The notes: generated from the letters alone by a model not told the origin. Shown: positions 43,978 to 53,425, counted from the stretch's first letter. The stretch: 56,362 bases of DNA from an uncultured Eubacteriaceae bacterium (GCA_946497035.1 CAMMIW010000015.1:1-56362), one strand, 5' to 3'. Numbers and translations are program-made.

Positions 43978-44721
43978 TTATAAAAGGCCTTTTTCTTTTA
44001 TAATAGATAAAGCATCATCATCAGCAACTATAGTTACATTGTTATGAAGCTGTAAAATAGATGCAGGCACACTAGGTACAATTTCGCCATATATAGCTTT
44101 ATAAAGAGCTTCTGCTTTAGATTTACCAGACGCAACTAATAGTATACTTTTTGCTTGCATAATATTTTTAATACCCATAGAATAGGCATATTTAGGAACT
44201 AAATCTAAGCTAGTAAAAAATCTAGAGTTAGCTTTAATAGTGTCTTCTGTAAGCTTAACACAATGTGTTTCTTTTTCAAAAGCTTCACCTGGTTCATTAA
44301 AACCAATATGTCCATTTCCACCTATACCTAAAAGCTGTAAATCTACACCACCTAAAGATTTAATAACATTATTATATCTGTTACATTCTTTTTGAGAATC
44401 AGATTCAAGGCCGTCTGGTATAAAAGTATTATTAATATCAATATTAATGTGATCAAAAAGGTGCTTTCTCATAAAATATGCGTAGCTTTGGTCATTATCT
44501 TTAGATAAACCTTTATATTCGTCTAAGTTTACCGCTTTAACGTTAGCAAAATCTAAATCGCCTTTTTTATACCATTCTACAAGCTGTTTATAAGTACCTT
44601 CTGGTGTAGAACCTGTTGCAAGACCTAAAACACAATTAGGCTTTATAATAACTTGTGCAGATATAATATTTGCTGCTTTTCTGCTCATATCATTATAATC
44701 TTTAGCATTATATATAACCAT
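43978..44721 (-). CDS. nagB: Glucosamine-6-phosphate deaminase NagB
   Basis: The ATG at 44721 (247 aa) follows TTGGAGGTACATAAA; the upstream TTG at 44736 would contain the ribosome binding site. The enzyme converts GlcN-6-P to fructose-6-P and ammonia. Motifs: LGLATGSTPEGTYKQLVEWYKKG, VNLDEYKGLSKDNDQSYAYFM with the catalytic Asp, LLGIGGNGHIGFNEPGEAF with the catalytic Asp/His region, and LVASGKSKAEALYKA. Length about 247 puts it in the shorter Gram-positive form without the allosteric C-terminal extension of E. coli NagB. First gene of its operon with a consensus promoter. Confidence 0.96.
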   Translation of the reverse strand: MVIYNAKDYNDMSRKAANIISAQVIIKPNCVLGLATGSTPEGTYKQLVEWYKKGDLDFANVKAVNLDEYKGLSKDNDQSYAYFMRKHLFDHINIDINNTFIPDGLESDSQKECNRYNNVIKSLGGVDLQLLGIGGNGHIGFNEPGEAFEKETHCVKLTEDTIKANSRFFTSLDLVPKYAYSMGIKNIMQAKSILLVASGKSKAEALYKAIYGEIVPSVPASILQLHNNVTIVADDDALSIIKEKGLL

Positions 44722-44759
44722 TTTATGTACCTCCAATACATTTAGACATTTATAAATTT

Positions 44760-44788
44760 ATTATACATAATTAAAATAAAAATATCAA
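44760..44788 (-). promoter_or_regulatory. Promoter of nagB-nagA
   Basis: On the minus strand TTGATA (44788-44783), 17 bp, TATAAT (44765-44760), about 38 bp before the nagB start. Confidence 0.65.
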
Positions 44789-44815
44789 TAAATTGTTTTA
44801 ATTTTTATATTATAT

Positions 44816-44842
44816 AAAAAATGTAGCTTTTATTTAGCTACA
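44816..44842 (-). terminator. Terminator overlapping the stop of the small membrane protein gene
   Basis: On the minus strand TGTAGCT (44842-44836) pairs with AGCTACA (44828-44822) over a 7-nt loop and is followed by T6. The TAA stop (44836-44834) is inside the hairpin. Confidence 0.7.
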
Positions 44843-45073
44843 CTTTTTTATTATTTTTAATATTATTAATGTTAAAAAATAGCAAAATATTATATGTAAT
44901 AAAACTTGAAGAAGATTTATATAAATTTTATTACTATTATATAGTCTAAACCATTCAAAGGGATATCCAATTTTAATCTTTATAAAATTATCATTAAAAA
45001 TTTTTATAGAACAAATATTTAACACTATAAAAAACACAAAAGTTAAATATAATTTTAAATTTTTATTTTTCAT
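44834..45073 (-). CDS. Small two-helix membrane protein, unknown
   Basis: A 79-residue frame with two clear membrane helices (YLTFVFFIVLNICSIKIF and LLQVLLHIIFCYFLTLIIL) joined by a 30-residue loop with GYPFEWFRLYNSNK, and a basic C-terminus (KIIKKC). AAAGG lies 11 nt upstream of the ATG, somewhat far. A terminator overlaps its stop, so it is a separate transcript and not part of nagB-nagA. No family recognised. Its reality as a gene rests on the terminator, membrane pattern and start signal; modest confidence. Confidence 0.5.
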   Translation of the reverse strand: MKNKNLKLYLTFVFFIVLNICSIKIFNDNFIKIKIGYPFEWFRLYNSNKIYINLLQVLLHIIFCYFLTLIILKIIKKCS

Positions 45074-45318
45074 AATTGGTTAAACCTTTCTAATAAAAAA
45101 TTTAATTTTTATTAATTGTAGTTATTGTACCTATATGAGTATAATTATAATAAGTTATTTATAAATGTTCAATATATATTTTAACTAAATATTTTTTATT
45201 AAATTTGTTAAATATCACTATTTAAATTGTATATACATAACAAAGGTTATATTATAGCTTTAACCTAAATTATAAAACTATATATTGATTTTACAATTTT
45301 TTATTAAAAATATTTATT
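45074..45318. other. AT-rich intergenic region between small membrane protein gene and fhs
   Basis: No ORF with a start signal. The only feature is AGGTTA/TAACCT (6-bp inverted repeat near 45244-45267). The rest of the gap to 45411 holds the fhs promoter. Confidence 0.4.
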
Positions 45319-45347
45319 TTGCATAAAATTTACAAAAAGTCTATTAT
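45319..45347 (+). promoter_or_regulatory. Promoter of fhs
   Basis: TTGCAT (45319-45324), 17 bp, TATTAT (45342-45347), about 65 bp before the start codon. Confidence 0.45.
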
Positions 45348-45411
45348 TTTAGTCTAATTTGTGATAAAATGTAAATTGTAAAATTTATATATAAACTTTA
45401 GGAGGGCTTTT

Positions 45412-47079
45412 ATGAAAACAGATATCCAAATAGCTAATGAAACACAAATGGAAAATATTGAAAAAGTATTAGAAAGATTTGACATATCTTATGATGATTT
45501 AGAGCTTTATGGAAAATATAAAGCAAAGGCAGCTAACAGTCTTTATAATAATCTAAAAGATAAACCAAATGGTAAATTAGTTTTAGTTACTGCTATAAAC
45601 CCAACTCCTGCAGGAGAAGGTAAAACAACAACAACAATAGGCCTTTCTCAAGCACTTAACAAAATAGGTGTAAAATCTGTTGTTGCTCTTAGAGAGCCAT
45701 CTCTTGGCCCTTGTATGGGTATAAAAGGTGGAGCAGCTGGTGGTGGATATTCACAGGTTGTGCCTATGGACGAAATAAACTTACATTTTACAGGAGATTT
45801 ACACGCAATAACAACAGCTAATAATTTGCTTAGTGCTATGTTAGATAACCACATACAACAAGGCAATAGCCTTAATATAGATACAAGAAATATCACTTGG
45901 AAAAGAACGCTAGATATGAATGATAGAGCCCTTAGAAATATTACAATAGGTCTTGGTGGTAAAATAAATGGTGTTCCTCGTGAAGATGGCTTTATGATAA
46001 CGGTTGCATCAGAAATAATGGCTATATTATGCTTAGCTAACGATTTACAAGATTTAAAAGAACGTCTTGGTAAAATAATAGTTGGTTACAATATGTCTGG
46101 TGAGCCTGTTACAGCTAAAGATTTAAAAGCTAATGGTGCTATGACAGTTTTATTAAAAGATGCTATAAAGCCAAATTTTGTACAAACTTTAGAACATACA
46201 CCAGCTATTATACATGGTGGCCCTTTTGCTAATATTGCTCACGGTTGTAATAGTATACAAGCTACTAATCTTGCTTTAAAACTATCAGAGGTGGCTATTA
46301 CAGAAGCGGGCTTTGGGGCAGATTTAGGAGCAGAAAAGTTTTTTGATATAAAATGTCGTATGTCTGGTTTAAAACCAGATGCAGTTGTATTAGTGGCTAC
46401 AATAAGAAGCTTAAAATTTAATGGTGGTGTTGAAAAACAAGATTTTTCTATACCTAATGTAGATGCAGTTAAAAAAGGATTTGTAAATCTTGAAAAACAT
46501 ATAGAAAATATTAAAAAATATGGCTTACCTATCGTTGTTTCTTTAAATTCTTTTGTAACAGATACACAAGAAGAAATAGATTTTATAAAAGAACAATGTG
46601 AAAAAATAGGAGTACATTTTGCTTTATCAGAGGTATGGGCAAAAGGTGGCGAAGGTGGTATAGCTCTTGCTAATAAAGTTTTAGAGGCTTTAAAAGAAGA
46701 AGCTAATTTTAAACTTTTATATGATGAAAAATTACCTATCGAAGAAAAACTTAATATTATAGCAAAAGAAATATATGGTGCAGATAGCGTTAAAATTTTA
46801 CCTAAAGCTAAATCAGAAATTGCACAAATAGAAAAAATAGGGCTTGATAAAATGCCTATATGTATAGCAAAAACACCTGCCTCTTTTTCAGACAATCCTA
46901 ATCTTTTAGGCCGCCCTACAGGTTTTGATGTAACAATAAAAGAAGTTAGAGTTTCAGCAGGGGCTGGTTTTATAGTAGCCTTAGCAGGTGATGTTATGGT
47001 TATGCCTGGTTTACCAAAAACACCTGCCGCAGAAAATTTAGATATAGATGAAAAGGGAAATATTGTAGGCCTTTTCTAA
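45412..47079 (+). CDS. fhs: Formate--tetrahydrofolate ligase
   Basis: A 555-residue enzyme that makes 10-formyl-THF from formate, ATP and THF, for purine synthesis and one-carbon metabolism (and the Wood-Ljungdahl route in acetogens). Motifs: the P-loop [54 protein letters not shown], the folate region [12 protein letters not shown] and the closing [33 protein letters not shown]. Length is typical. TTAGGAGGG precedes the ATG. Monocistronic with promoter and perfect terminator; no other acetyl-CoA pathway gene is in the window, so acetogenesis is not implied. Confidence 0.97.
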   Translation: MKTDIQIANETQMENIEKVLERFDISYDDLELYGKYKAKAANSLYNNLKDKPNGKLVLVTAINPTPAGEGKTTTTIGLSQALNKIGVKSVVALREPSLGPCMGIKGGAAGGGYSQVVPMDEINLHFTGDLHAITTANNLLSAMLDNHIQQGNSLNIDTRNITWKRTLDMNDRALRNITIGLGGKINGVPREDGFMITVASEIMAILCLANDLQDLKERLGKIIVGYNMSGEPVTAKDLKANGAMTVLLKDAIKPNFVQTLEHTPAIIHGGPFANIAHGCNSIQATNLALKLSEVAITEAGFGADLGAEKFFDIKCRMSGLKPDAVVLVATIRSLKFNGGVEKQDFSIPNVDAVKKGFVNLEKHIENIKKYGLPIVVSLNSFVTDTQEEIDFIKEQCEKIGVHFALSEVWAKGGEGGIALANKVLEALKEEANFKLLYDEKLPIEEKLNIIAKEIYGADSVKILPKAKSEIAQIEKIGLDKMPICIAKTPASFSDNPNLLGRPTGFDVTIKEVRVSAGAGFIVALAGDVMVMPGLPKTPAAENLDIDEKGNIVGLF

Positions 47080-47129
47080 TACATAATAATTGAAAACCCT
47101 ATATATTAGTATAATTTATTGTAAAATTT

Positions 47130-47160
47130 AAAAGCCAACACTTTGTGTTGGCTTTTAATA
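47130..47160 (+). terminator. Terminator after fhs
   Basis: AAAAGCCAACAC (47130-47141) and GTGTTGGCTTTT (47145-47156) form a perfect 12-bp stem with loop TTT. Confidence 0.88.
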
Positions 47161-47291
47161 ATAAAATCATTAGTTACTAGGGGGTAAACTTGACATTAAG
47201 TCTCGTAAAATAAAGGTTAGTTATTTATAAATAAATTATAATAACAATTAAATAATACAATATATTTTTTAGATTTTCAAGGAAAAAACAC

Positions 47292-47338
47292 AAAAAAAGT
47301 AAGATTTATTAGTTACTAATAAGAAATCTTACTTTTTT
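47292..47338 (-). terminator. Long nested hairpin terminator after yajC
   Basis: Outer arms of 15 bp (47293-47307 and 47324-47338, core GTAAGATTT/AAATCTTAC) enclose an inner stem ATTAGT/ACTAAT (47308-47313/47315-47320) with a single-base loop and a 3-nt bulge. A/T runs flank both sides, so it may act on both strands. The rest of 47161-47412 has no gene. Confidence 0.75.
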
Positions 47339-47412
47339 AATAAGGTTTTTGTATAATTACTACAAAAAAACTATAAATTATCAGTTAAATATACATAAAT
47401 ATTTTAAGTTAA

Positions 47413-47817
47413 TTATTTAGATGTAGCTGTAAGGTTAGGCTCACCTTTAGATATTACCCTTTGTTTTAAAACTGGTATTAAAACACCTTTATTTGTGCCA
47501 AACTCTACAATAAAAACTTGATCTGCTATATCAGTAACTTTACCGTATATACCACTATCTAATAAAACCCAATCTCCAATTTTTATGTCAGATTGAAGCT
47601 CTTGCATTTTCTTTTCTCTTTTTTTCTGAGGCCTAATACCTATAAAATAAAATATTACAACAATAAATAAAATATATACAATTATACCTGGCAATGTAGC
47701 AAAAAAGCCTAATCCACTAGGTGCAACAGTTTGACCTGCAACATCTGCTCCTTGGTTTGTAGCTTGAGCTACTGTTTCGCCACCTGTTATAACCGTATTT
47801 AACAATGTAACACTCAT
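47413..47817 (-). CDS. yajC: Preprotein translocase accessory subunit YajC
   Basis: The ATG at 47817 (134 aa) lies 9 nt after AGGAG; the ATG at 47826 abuts it and is unlikely. The protein has an extracellular Gln/Thr-rich N-terminal 40 residues, one membrane helix (LPGIIVYILFIVVIFYFIGIRPQKKREKKMQEL, where RPQKKREK is the family mark) and a small cytoplasmic beta domain (IKIGDWVLLDSGIYGKVTDIADQVFIVEFGTNKGVLIPVLKQRV). YajC associates with SecDF-YajC and helps protein export. secD and secF are not adjacent here. The N-terminal extension is longer than in most YajC proteins. Confidence 0.93.
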   Translation of the reverse strand: MSVTLLNTVITGGETVAQATNQGADVAGQTVAPSGLGFFATLPGIIVYILFIVVIFYFIGIRPQKKREKKMQELQSDIKIGDWVLLDSGIYGKVTDIADQVFIVEFGTNKGVLIPVLKQRVISKGEPNLTATSK

Positions 47818-47899
47818 ATTAAACATCTCCTATAAAAATATATTAAATGTATATAATATACATTTTTGCAATAAAACAATTATATAATATTATAAAAAT

Positions 47900-48562
47900 T
47901 TAGTCAATACTTGTATTAAGGTATGTATTAGGCACATCACCATCAAATACAGTATTTACGAGCATAAGTTTTCTAGATACGTCTATATCTTTTCTATACA
48001 TAGGGTTTATTATGCTTACGCTACAATCAATGTTTAAATAAACTTGAAAATTTATTTGATTTATACCTACAGATTGGAAGTTTGTTTCATAATCTACGGT
48101 AGCATCACCTATAGAGCTTAAATAAACGCTAAAAGATGGGCCAAACTCAGAAAATGCACTAATACCAGAAAAAACACCTATAGGTAATTCTATTTTTGTA
48201 TCTTTAATACTTTTTAAACTTTCTGAAAGCTCTTGCGAAACATTTGTGCATACGTTATTTATAAGTATTGTATTTATATCTAAGTAAGTTTTATTAGTGG
48301 TTTCATCTACACTTTTATTAAAAAAATCATTAGTATATAAATTTAGATCTTTTATAACTTTTTCAACGCTTTTATTTATCTCTTGGCTTATAATATTTGT
48401 AGCGTATTTTTGGCTTACCTTTATAGCAGTAGGCAAAACCTCATTTTCAAACTGTATTACAAAAAAATATATAATGCCTATAAATATAAGCAGGATAAAA
48501 AGGCTAAAAAAGGGTATTTTCAAATATTTTTTCTTTTTAAATTTTCTTTTTTTATGAAACAT
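47900..48562 (-). CDS. yunB: Sporulation protein YunB
   Basis: A 220-residue protein with a basic N-terminus (HKKRKFKKKKYLK), one membrane helix (IPFFSLFILLIFIGIIYFFVI) and an extracytoplasmic domain. The YunB signature is clear: LPTAIKVSQKYATNIISQEINKSV near residue 43 and IELPIGVFSGISAFSEFGPSFSVYLSSIGDATVDYETNFQSVGINQINFQVYLNIDC. In B. subtilis YunB is made in the mother cell under SigE and affects forespore engulfment or coat steps; the molecular role is unknown. yajC follows 82 nt downstream. The ribosome binding site is AAAGGTG. Confidence 0.9.
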   Translation of the reverse strand: MFHKKRKFKKKKYLKIPFFSLFILLIFIGIIYFFVIQFENEVLPTAIKVSQKYATNIISQEINKSVEKVIKDLNLYTNDFFNKSVDETTNKTYLDINTILINNVCTNVSQELSESLKSIKDTKIELPIGVFSGISAFSEFGPSFSVYLSSIGDATVDYETNFQSVGINQINFQVYLNIDCSVSIINPMYRKDIDVSRKLMLVNTVFDGDVPNTYLNTSID

Positions 48563-48690
48563 TTTATATCACCTTTACGTTATGTAAAAATATTGTAAAA
48601 ATATTATTACAATATCTTTAAAAATTTATTTTTTACTTTATTAATTTATTTATATTTGGTATAATATATGCTTGAAAAGGAGTCGATTTA

Positions 48691-51672
48691 ATGAGTCAAC
48701 AAAGAAATAATGAAAGAAACACACAAAACAATGTTAAAGGACCGAGAACGACTAATAACGTACAAGCTAGAAACAACTCTAATATTTCAAATGATAGGGT
48801 AAAAAGAGATATGATAAAAAAAGAGCCAATAAAAAGAGATATGGCCACCCCAAAAAGTAGAAATAATACAGAAAGAGAACCAAATTCTAGCAGGCCACAA
48901 AAAAATAATATTGATAAAAAGAAAGGCCAAAAAAATAAAAAAAATAAGAAAAAAAGATTTAAAAGAACTTGTCTTGGTTTTATATTAACAATGATTATTG
49001 TTGTAGCAACAATAGGCGGCATAGGTGCAGGTGTTTTTGTAAAAATCATACAAGATTCACCTAATTTAGAGCTAATATCTGTAGAGCCTAATGTATATAC
49101 ATCTATTGTTTATGATAAAGATGGCAAAGAGATAGATCGTTTTCACGGTAAAGAAAACAGAGAATATGTTACGCTAGATGAAATAACACCATATTTACAA
49201 AATGCCATAGTATCTGTAGAAGATGAAAGGTTTTACGAACATTTTGGTATAGATTTAAGAGGGATAGCAAGAGCAGCTGTTACCACTATAAAAAATAAAC
49301 TAACAGGTTCAACTGGCCTACAAGGTGCTAGTACAATAACACAACAGCTTATTAAAAATAATGTAACAAAAGTAACAAGAAATACAATAGAAACTAAAAT
49401 TCAAGAGCAATATTTAGCGGTTATGTATGAAAGAAATTTAGAAGAAAAATTTGGTAGCAAAATGGCGGCTAAAAAATACATATTAGAGCTTTATCTAAAC
49501 ACTATAGCTTTAGGCCACGGCTACAATGGTGTTCAAGCGGCAGCTTTAGGATATTTTAATAAAGATGCAAAAGATTTAACATTAGCTGAGAGTGCTTGTA
49601 TAGCAGCTATAACTAACAACCCATCTTTATATTCTCCTAGAACACAACCAGAAAATAACAGAAAAAGAGTTGAAAAAATATTAAACCATATGTTAGAGCA
49701 AGGTATGATTAACAAAGAGCAATATGATCAAGCTTTAGCAGAAGATATATATTCTAAAGTATCTGACGGTAATGCACAAAAAAAGGTAGAAGGTAATATT
49801 ATACACGGCTACTTTGAAGATGCTTTATTTGAGCAAGTATCTGAAGATTTACAAGAAAAACATAATATAAGCAAAGCTCAAGCAGATAACTATATATATA
49901 ACGGTGGACTTCAAATATATTCTACAAAAGATAGTAATATGCAAAATATTTTAGAAAGCTCTTTTGCTAACGAAGAACTCTTCCCTAACGTAGTTTATAA
50001 ATATGATGTAACTTATACCGTATCTATAGAAGATACAACAACAGGTAAACAACAACATAAAGATTATCGACAGTTTGTAAAAACTAAAGAAGACGGAGAA
50101 GCTTTTGTAGCAAATAAAAAGGCAGAAATAGAAAAAAGCCTTACAGAAAATCAAAAAATAGTTGCAGATAGATCTAGTTTTTCTTTACAACCTCAAGCTT
50201 CTATGGTTATTATGGACTATAAAACAGGTAATGTTACTGCTCTTATAGGTGGTAGAGGCGAAAAAACTGTTAATAGGGGCTTTGATAGATCAACAGATGC
50301 TAAAAGACAACCAGGCTCTGTATTTAAAGTTTTAGCGGCATATGCACCAGCTATAGATATGGGGGTTTTAATGCCAGGTAGCGTTATAGTTGACGAACCT
50401 ATAAAAATAGGTAAATATAGCCCTAAAAACTGGTATGGAGAAAATTATAGAGGCCCTTCTACCGTTCGTGAAGGTATAGAACAGTCTATGAATGTATTAG
50501 CCGTTAAGGCTATGGATATGGCAGGTGTAGATGCGGCATATCAATATTTATTAAACTTTGGTTTTACAACTTTAGAAAATGATAACCATTTATCAACGGC
50601 TCTTGGTGGTATAACTTATGGTGTAACACAAATGGAGGTTACGGCGGCTTATGCTGCTATTGCAAATGGTGGTAAATATTATAAACCTGCTCTTTATACG
50701 AAGGTTTTAGATCACGATGGCAACGTTATATTAGATAATACAACAAGAGAGCCTAAGCAAGTTATTAAAGAAACAACGGCTTATATGCTTACAGATATGA
50801 TGCAAGATGTTGTAACAAAAGGTACAGGTACAGGTGCAAAATTTAAAAATATATCTATGCCTATAGCAGGTAAAACAGGTACAACACAAGAAACAAAAGA
50901 TTTAACTTTTGTAGGCTATACACCTTATTATGTAGCAGGAGTATGGTTTGGCTATGATAGATATGACGATATAGTGCCTAATATGATGGCTAAAGTAGGT
51001 GGCAAGCGTGTTATACCTAATGATAAATACCATCTAGTTTTATGGCGAGATGTTATGGAAAAAATACACAAAGATTTACCTAAAGCCAGCTTTGGCCCAA
51101 GACCAAAAGGCATAATAGATGTTTCTATATGTTTAGATTCTGGGCTTTTAGCAACAGAAGATTGTAAAAATGATCCAAGAGGTAACAGAGTTATTACAGA
51201 TATGTTTTTAAAAGGTACAGAGCCTAAACAATCTTGTGATAGACATAGAGTGATTTCTGTTTGTAAAGTAAGCGGAAAATTAGCAGGTCCATTTTGTCCT
51301 AAAGATAGTGTAGAAATAAAATCTATATTTAATTATACAGATGAGAATCCTGCTCCTACAGATATTTGTGATGTTCACTTAGAAGGTGATGTAGATATAG
51401 ATCCTAATTCATCTACAGAAAGTACAACAGAAGGACAAACAATTATAGAAGGTAACGAAAATCAAACAATAATAGTTAGCCCATCTGATGATAATACAAC
51501 TACATCTCAAGATGTGGCTACAGAAACAACAACTTTACCACAAGAGATAGGAAATGTTGTTCCATCTATTCCACAAGAACAAACAACTAAACAAACAACA
51601 GTAACAGAAACAACAACTAAACAGACTACACAAGAACAAACCATGGGTGATCCTATTTTTGATACACCATAA
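48691..51672 (+). CDS. ponA: Class A penicillin-binding protein (transglycosylase-transpeptidase)
   Basis: A 993-residue bifunctional PBP1a-type enzyme that polymerises and cross-links peptidoglycan. Parts: a basic Asn/Lys-rich cytoplasmic tail (1-92), one membrane helix (about 94-118), the GT51 domain with VEDERFYEHFGIDLRGIARA at 176 onward and GASTITQQLIKN, and the transpeptidase domain with SVFK at 543-546, SMN at 599-601 and KTGT at 728-731. After it comes a Cys-containing module (CLDSGLLATEDC, CKVSGKLAGPFC) and a Thr/Gln/Glu-rich tail of about 80 residues, a usual feature of Clostridia PBP1. Start preceded by AAAAGGAG. It ends at a strong terminator shared with the convergent cotS-like gene. 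Confidence 0.95.
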   Translation: MSQQRNNERNTQNNVKGPRTTNNVQARNNSNISNDRVKRDMIKKEPIKRDMATPKSRNNTEREPNSSRPQKNNIDKKKGQKNKKNKKKRFKRTCLGFILTMIIVVATIGGIGAGVFVKIIQDSPNLELISVEPNVYTSIVYDKDGKEIDRFHGKENREYVTLDEITPYLQNAIVSVEDERFYEHFGIDLRGIARAAVTTIKNKLTGSTGLQGASTITQQLIKNNVTKVTRNTIETKIQEQYLAVMYERNLEEKFGSKMAAKKYILELYLNTIALGHGYNGVQAAALGYFNKDAKDLTLAESACIAAITNNPSLYSPRTQPENNRKRVEKILNHMLEQGMINKEQYDQALAEDIYSKVSDGNAQKKVEGNIIHGYFEDALFEQVSEDLQEKHNISKAQADNYIYNGGLQIYSTKDSNMQNILESSFANEELFPNVVYKYDVTYTVSIEDTTTGKQQHKDYRQFVKTKEDGEAFVANKKAEIEKSLTENQKIVADRSSFSLQPQASMVIMDYKTGNVTALIGGRGEKTVNRGFDRSTDAKRQPGSVFKVLAAYAPAIDMGVLMPGSVIVDEPIKIGKYSPKNWYGENYRGPSTVREGIEQSMNVLAVKAMDMAGVDAAYQYLLNFGFTTLENDNHLSTALGGITYGVTQMEVTAAYAAIANGGKYYKPALYTKVLDHDGNVILDNTTREPKQVIKETTAYMLTDMMQDVVTKGTGTGAKFKNISMPIAGKTGTTQETKDLTFVGYTPYYVAGVWFGYDRYDDIVPNMMAKVGGKRVIPNDKYHLVLWRDVMEKIHKDLPKASFGPRPKGIIDVSICLDSGLLATEDCKNDPRGNRVITDMFLKGTEPKQSCDRHRVISVCKVSGKLAGPFCPKDSVEIKSIFNYTDENPAPTDICDVHLEGDVDIDPNSSTESTTEGQTIIEGNENQTIIVSPSDDNTTTSQDVATETTTLPQEIGNVVPSIPQEQTTKQTTVTETTTKQTTQEQTMGDPIFDTP

Positions 51673-51714
51673 AATAAAGGTTGCAGAATTTATCTGCAAC
51701 CTTTATTTTTTATT
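51671..51714. terminator. Bidirectional terminator after class A PBP gene
   Basis: AAAATAAAGGTTGCAGA (51671-51687) pairs with TCTGCAACCTTTATTTT (51693-51709) over a 5-nt loop, a perfect 17-bp stem. A second inverted repeat, ATAGCCTTT/AAAGGCTAT, follows at about 51717-51750. Confidence 0.88.
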
Positions 51715-51765
51715 TTATAGCCTTTTATATACTTAACTTTAAAGGCTATTTATAAACTAAAAGCC

Positions 51766-52746
51766 TTAACATTTTATTTTTGATATATAATTTTCTTGAA
51801 AATCTTTTAAATATAATATATTTTCTAAATCACTAGATATTGATATAGGTGTAAAATTTCTTCTCCTTTCAAAAAAGCTTTGGCAAGTTTCTATATATCT
51901 ATTAGGAAATTTTATAAGTGCATATAATATTGGTAAGATGCTACCATCTATATAATTTATGTTTGAATATGTAATTAAAATATCTTCTAATTTTAAATAA
52001 TCTTCTGGGTGCTTTTTTATATATCTAATAATAAAGCTAGCTAAATCATACACAAAATGATCTATTGTTATATTTTCAAATTGAGTTAAATAACATTTTT
52101 TACCTATTAATATATTTTCTTCTTTAATTTTATTATGGCATATCATTATATTTTTTTTAGCTACATTGTTTAAATTTTCATATTTATATTTATTTAATAT
52201 TTCTATCGATTCTACTGCATTTTTATAAAAATAATCGAATGTTTTAATAAAAGCCAGCTCAAAATCTGTTAATTTTTTTTGTTTAGATACAGTTTTTTTC
52301 ATTTTATTTAAAATTTCTAATTTTTTAATAAATATATTTTTTATATCTAAATTATAAATATTTTCCTTGTGTAAATTTATTTTAAAACCTTGAGATAACT
52401 TATGAAAATTAGCTAATAGCTCAATTGTATTTTTTGTGTGAGATTCTTTTGATAAATCACATTCTTCTAAATCTATATAATCTGTCATAATATATATTAT
52501 ATTTTCGTTTATAATATATGGTAAATTTTCATCTGATGTATAATAACAATCTATATTATTAAAGCCCTGTTTTATAAGATGTTGTTTTATACTATGAACA
52601 AATAATATCTTATCTGTATCAATATTTACAGGCCTTATTAGTTTTGTCCCTTTATCTGTATTACATATATACATATATTTTTTTCTTCTAATATATTTAG
52701 GTTTAAAATTAAACTTTTGGACAAGAATAGAAGTAAATTCGTCCAT
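51766..52746 (-). CDS. CotS-like spore coat protein of the kinase fold
   Basis: A 326-residue member of the CotS/YutH/YsxE group, aminoglycoside phosphotransferase-like proteins of the spore coat. Visible are the N-lobe (KYMYICNTDKGTKLIRPVNIDTDKI with the Lys region), an acidic loop YIMTDYIDLEE and a C-lobe that keeps the family's spacing: MICHNKIKEENILIGKKCYLTQFENITIDHFVYDLASFIIRYIKK. Catalytic HGD becomes HNK and the metal-binding DFD/DW is QFE, so the protein is probably a pseudokinase. Very strong ribosome binding site GGGAGGTG. Together with YunB and YtaF it supports a spore-forming host. Which coat layer it enters is unknown. Confidence 0.82.
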   Translation of the reverse strand: MDEFTSILVQKFNFKPKYIRRKKYMYICNTDKGTKLIRPVNIDTDKILFVHSIKQHLIKQGFNNIDCYYTSDENLPYIINENIIYIMTDYIDLEECDLSKESHTKNTIELLANFHKLSQGFKINLHKENIYNLDIKNIFIKKLEILNKMKKTVSKQKKLTDFELAFIKTFDYFYKNAVESIEILNKYKYENLNNVAKKNIMICHNKIKEENILIGKKCYLTQFENITIDHFVYDLASFIIRYIKKHPEDYLKLEDILITYSNINYIDGSILPILYALIKFPNRYIETCQSFFERRRNFTPISISSDLENILYLKDFQENYISKIKC

Positions 52747-53042
52747 AAATACACCTCCCTAATATTTATTATATTTTATAATATTCATTTTAATACAATA
52801 ATATGATTATATTATAAACAAATAGCTATGTAATGATATTTAAAGGAACAAAGTAAGCAAAAGTTGACTTTTTTATTTATGTTGTATTATAAACTTTTAA
52901 GTAATATTAAGTGGTGTTAAGCAAAATTACATATATCTTAACTTTAACTTTTTATTAAGCCCCTTATTATTGGTAAATAATATTTATTTATAAAGCAAAA
53001 AAGCTAACATTTTATAAAAATAAAATATTAGCTTTTTTATTA
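52747..53042 (-). terminator. Intergenic region with terminator of trxA
   Basis: AAAAAAGCTAA (52997-53007) and TTAGCTTTTTT (53028-53038) pair and enclose ATTTTA/TAAAAT, giving a long hairpin that ends thioredoxin transcription on the minus strand. The remaining 250 bp are AT-rich without ORFs. Confidence 0.65.
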
Positions 53043-53363
53043 TTATGCTAAAGAATTTAATTTTGCAATTATATCTTCTTTCTCTGCCATACCAACAATT
53101 CTGTCAACTTCTTTACCATCTTTAAAAAAAACAAGAGTTGGTAATAATTTTATATTATAATCAACGCAAAGCTCACCTACTTGATCGCTATCAACTTTAG
53201 CTATAATAGCTTTACCTTCCATTTCACTAGCAATTTCATCAATAACAGGGCTTAACATTTTACAAGGGCCACACCAAGTTGCAAAAAAGTCTACCATAGC
53301 AGGAACACTTGCTTTTAATATATCGTTTTCAAATTCATCTTTACTATTTAATATTTTAGCCAT
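53043..53363 (-). CDS. trxA: Thioredoxin
   Basis: The ATG at 53363 (106 aa) follows TTGGAGG by 8 nt; the upstream TTG would overlap that site. A classical thioredoxin: VDFFATWCGPCKMLSPVIDEIA with the CGPC redox pair, the cis-Pro block IKLLPTLVFFKDGKEVDRIVG and Asp in the buried acid position (VPAMVDFF). It reduces protein disulfides in the cytosol, together with a thioredoxin reductase encoded elsewhere. Monocistronic, with a consensus promoter 17 bp spaced upstream and a hairpin terminator. Confidence 0.96.
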   Translation of the reverse strand: MAKILNSKDEFENDILKASVPAMVDFFATWCGPCKMLSPVIDEIASEMEGKAIIAKVDSDQVGELCVDYNIKLLPTLVFFKDGKEVDRIVGMAEKEDIIAKLNSLA

Positions 53364-53425
53364 AGCTATAACCTCCAATATTCAAAATTAGTTGTTTATT
53401 TTTAATATTTACATTTATAATATAA

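Noticed and set aside
46239..46895. Long open frame antisense to fhs
   Set aside because: It mirrors a strongly conserved enzyme gene, has no ribosome binding site or promoter, and its Ser/Phe/Ile-rich product is the usual reverse-strand shadow.
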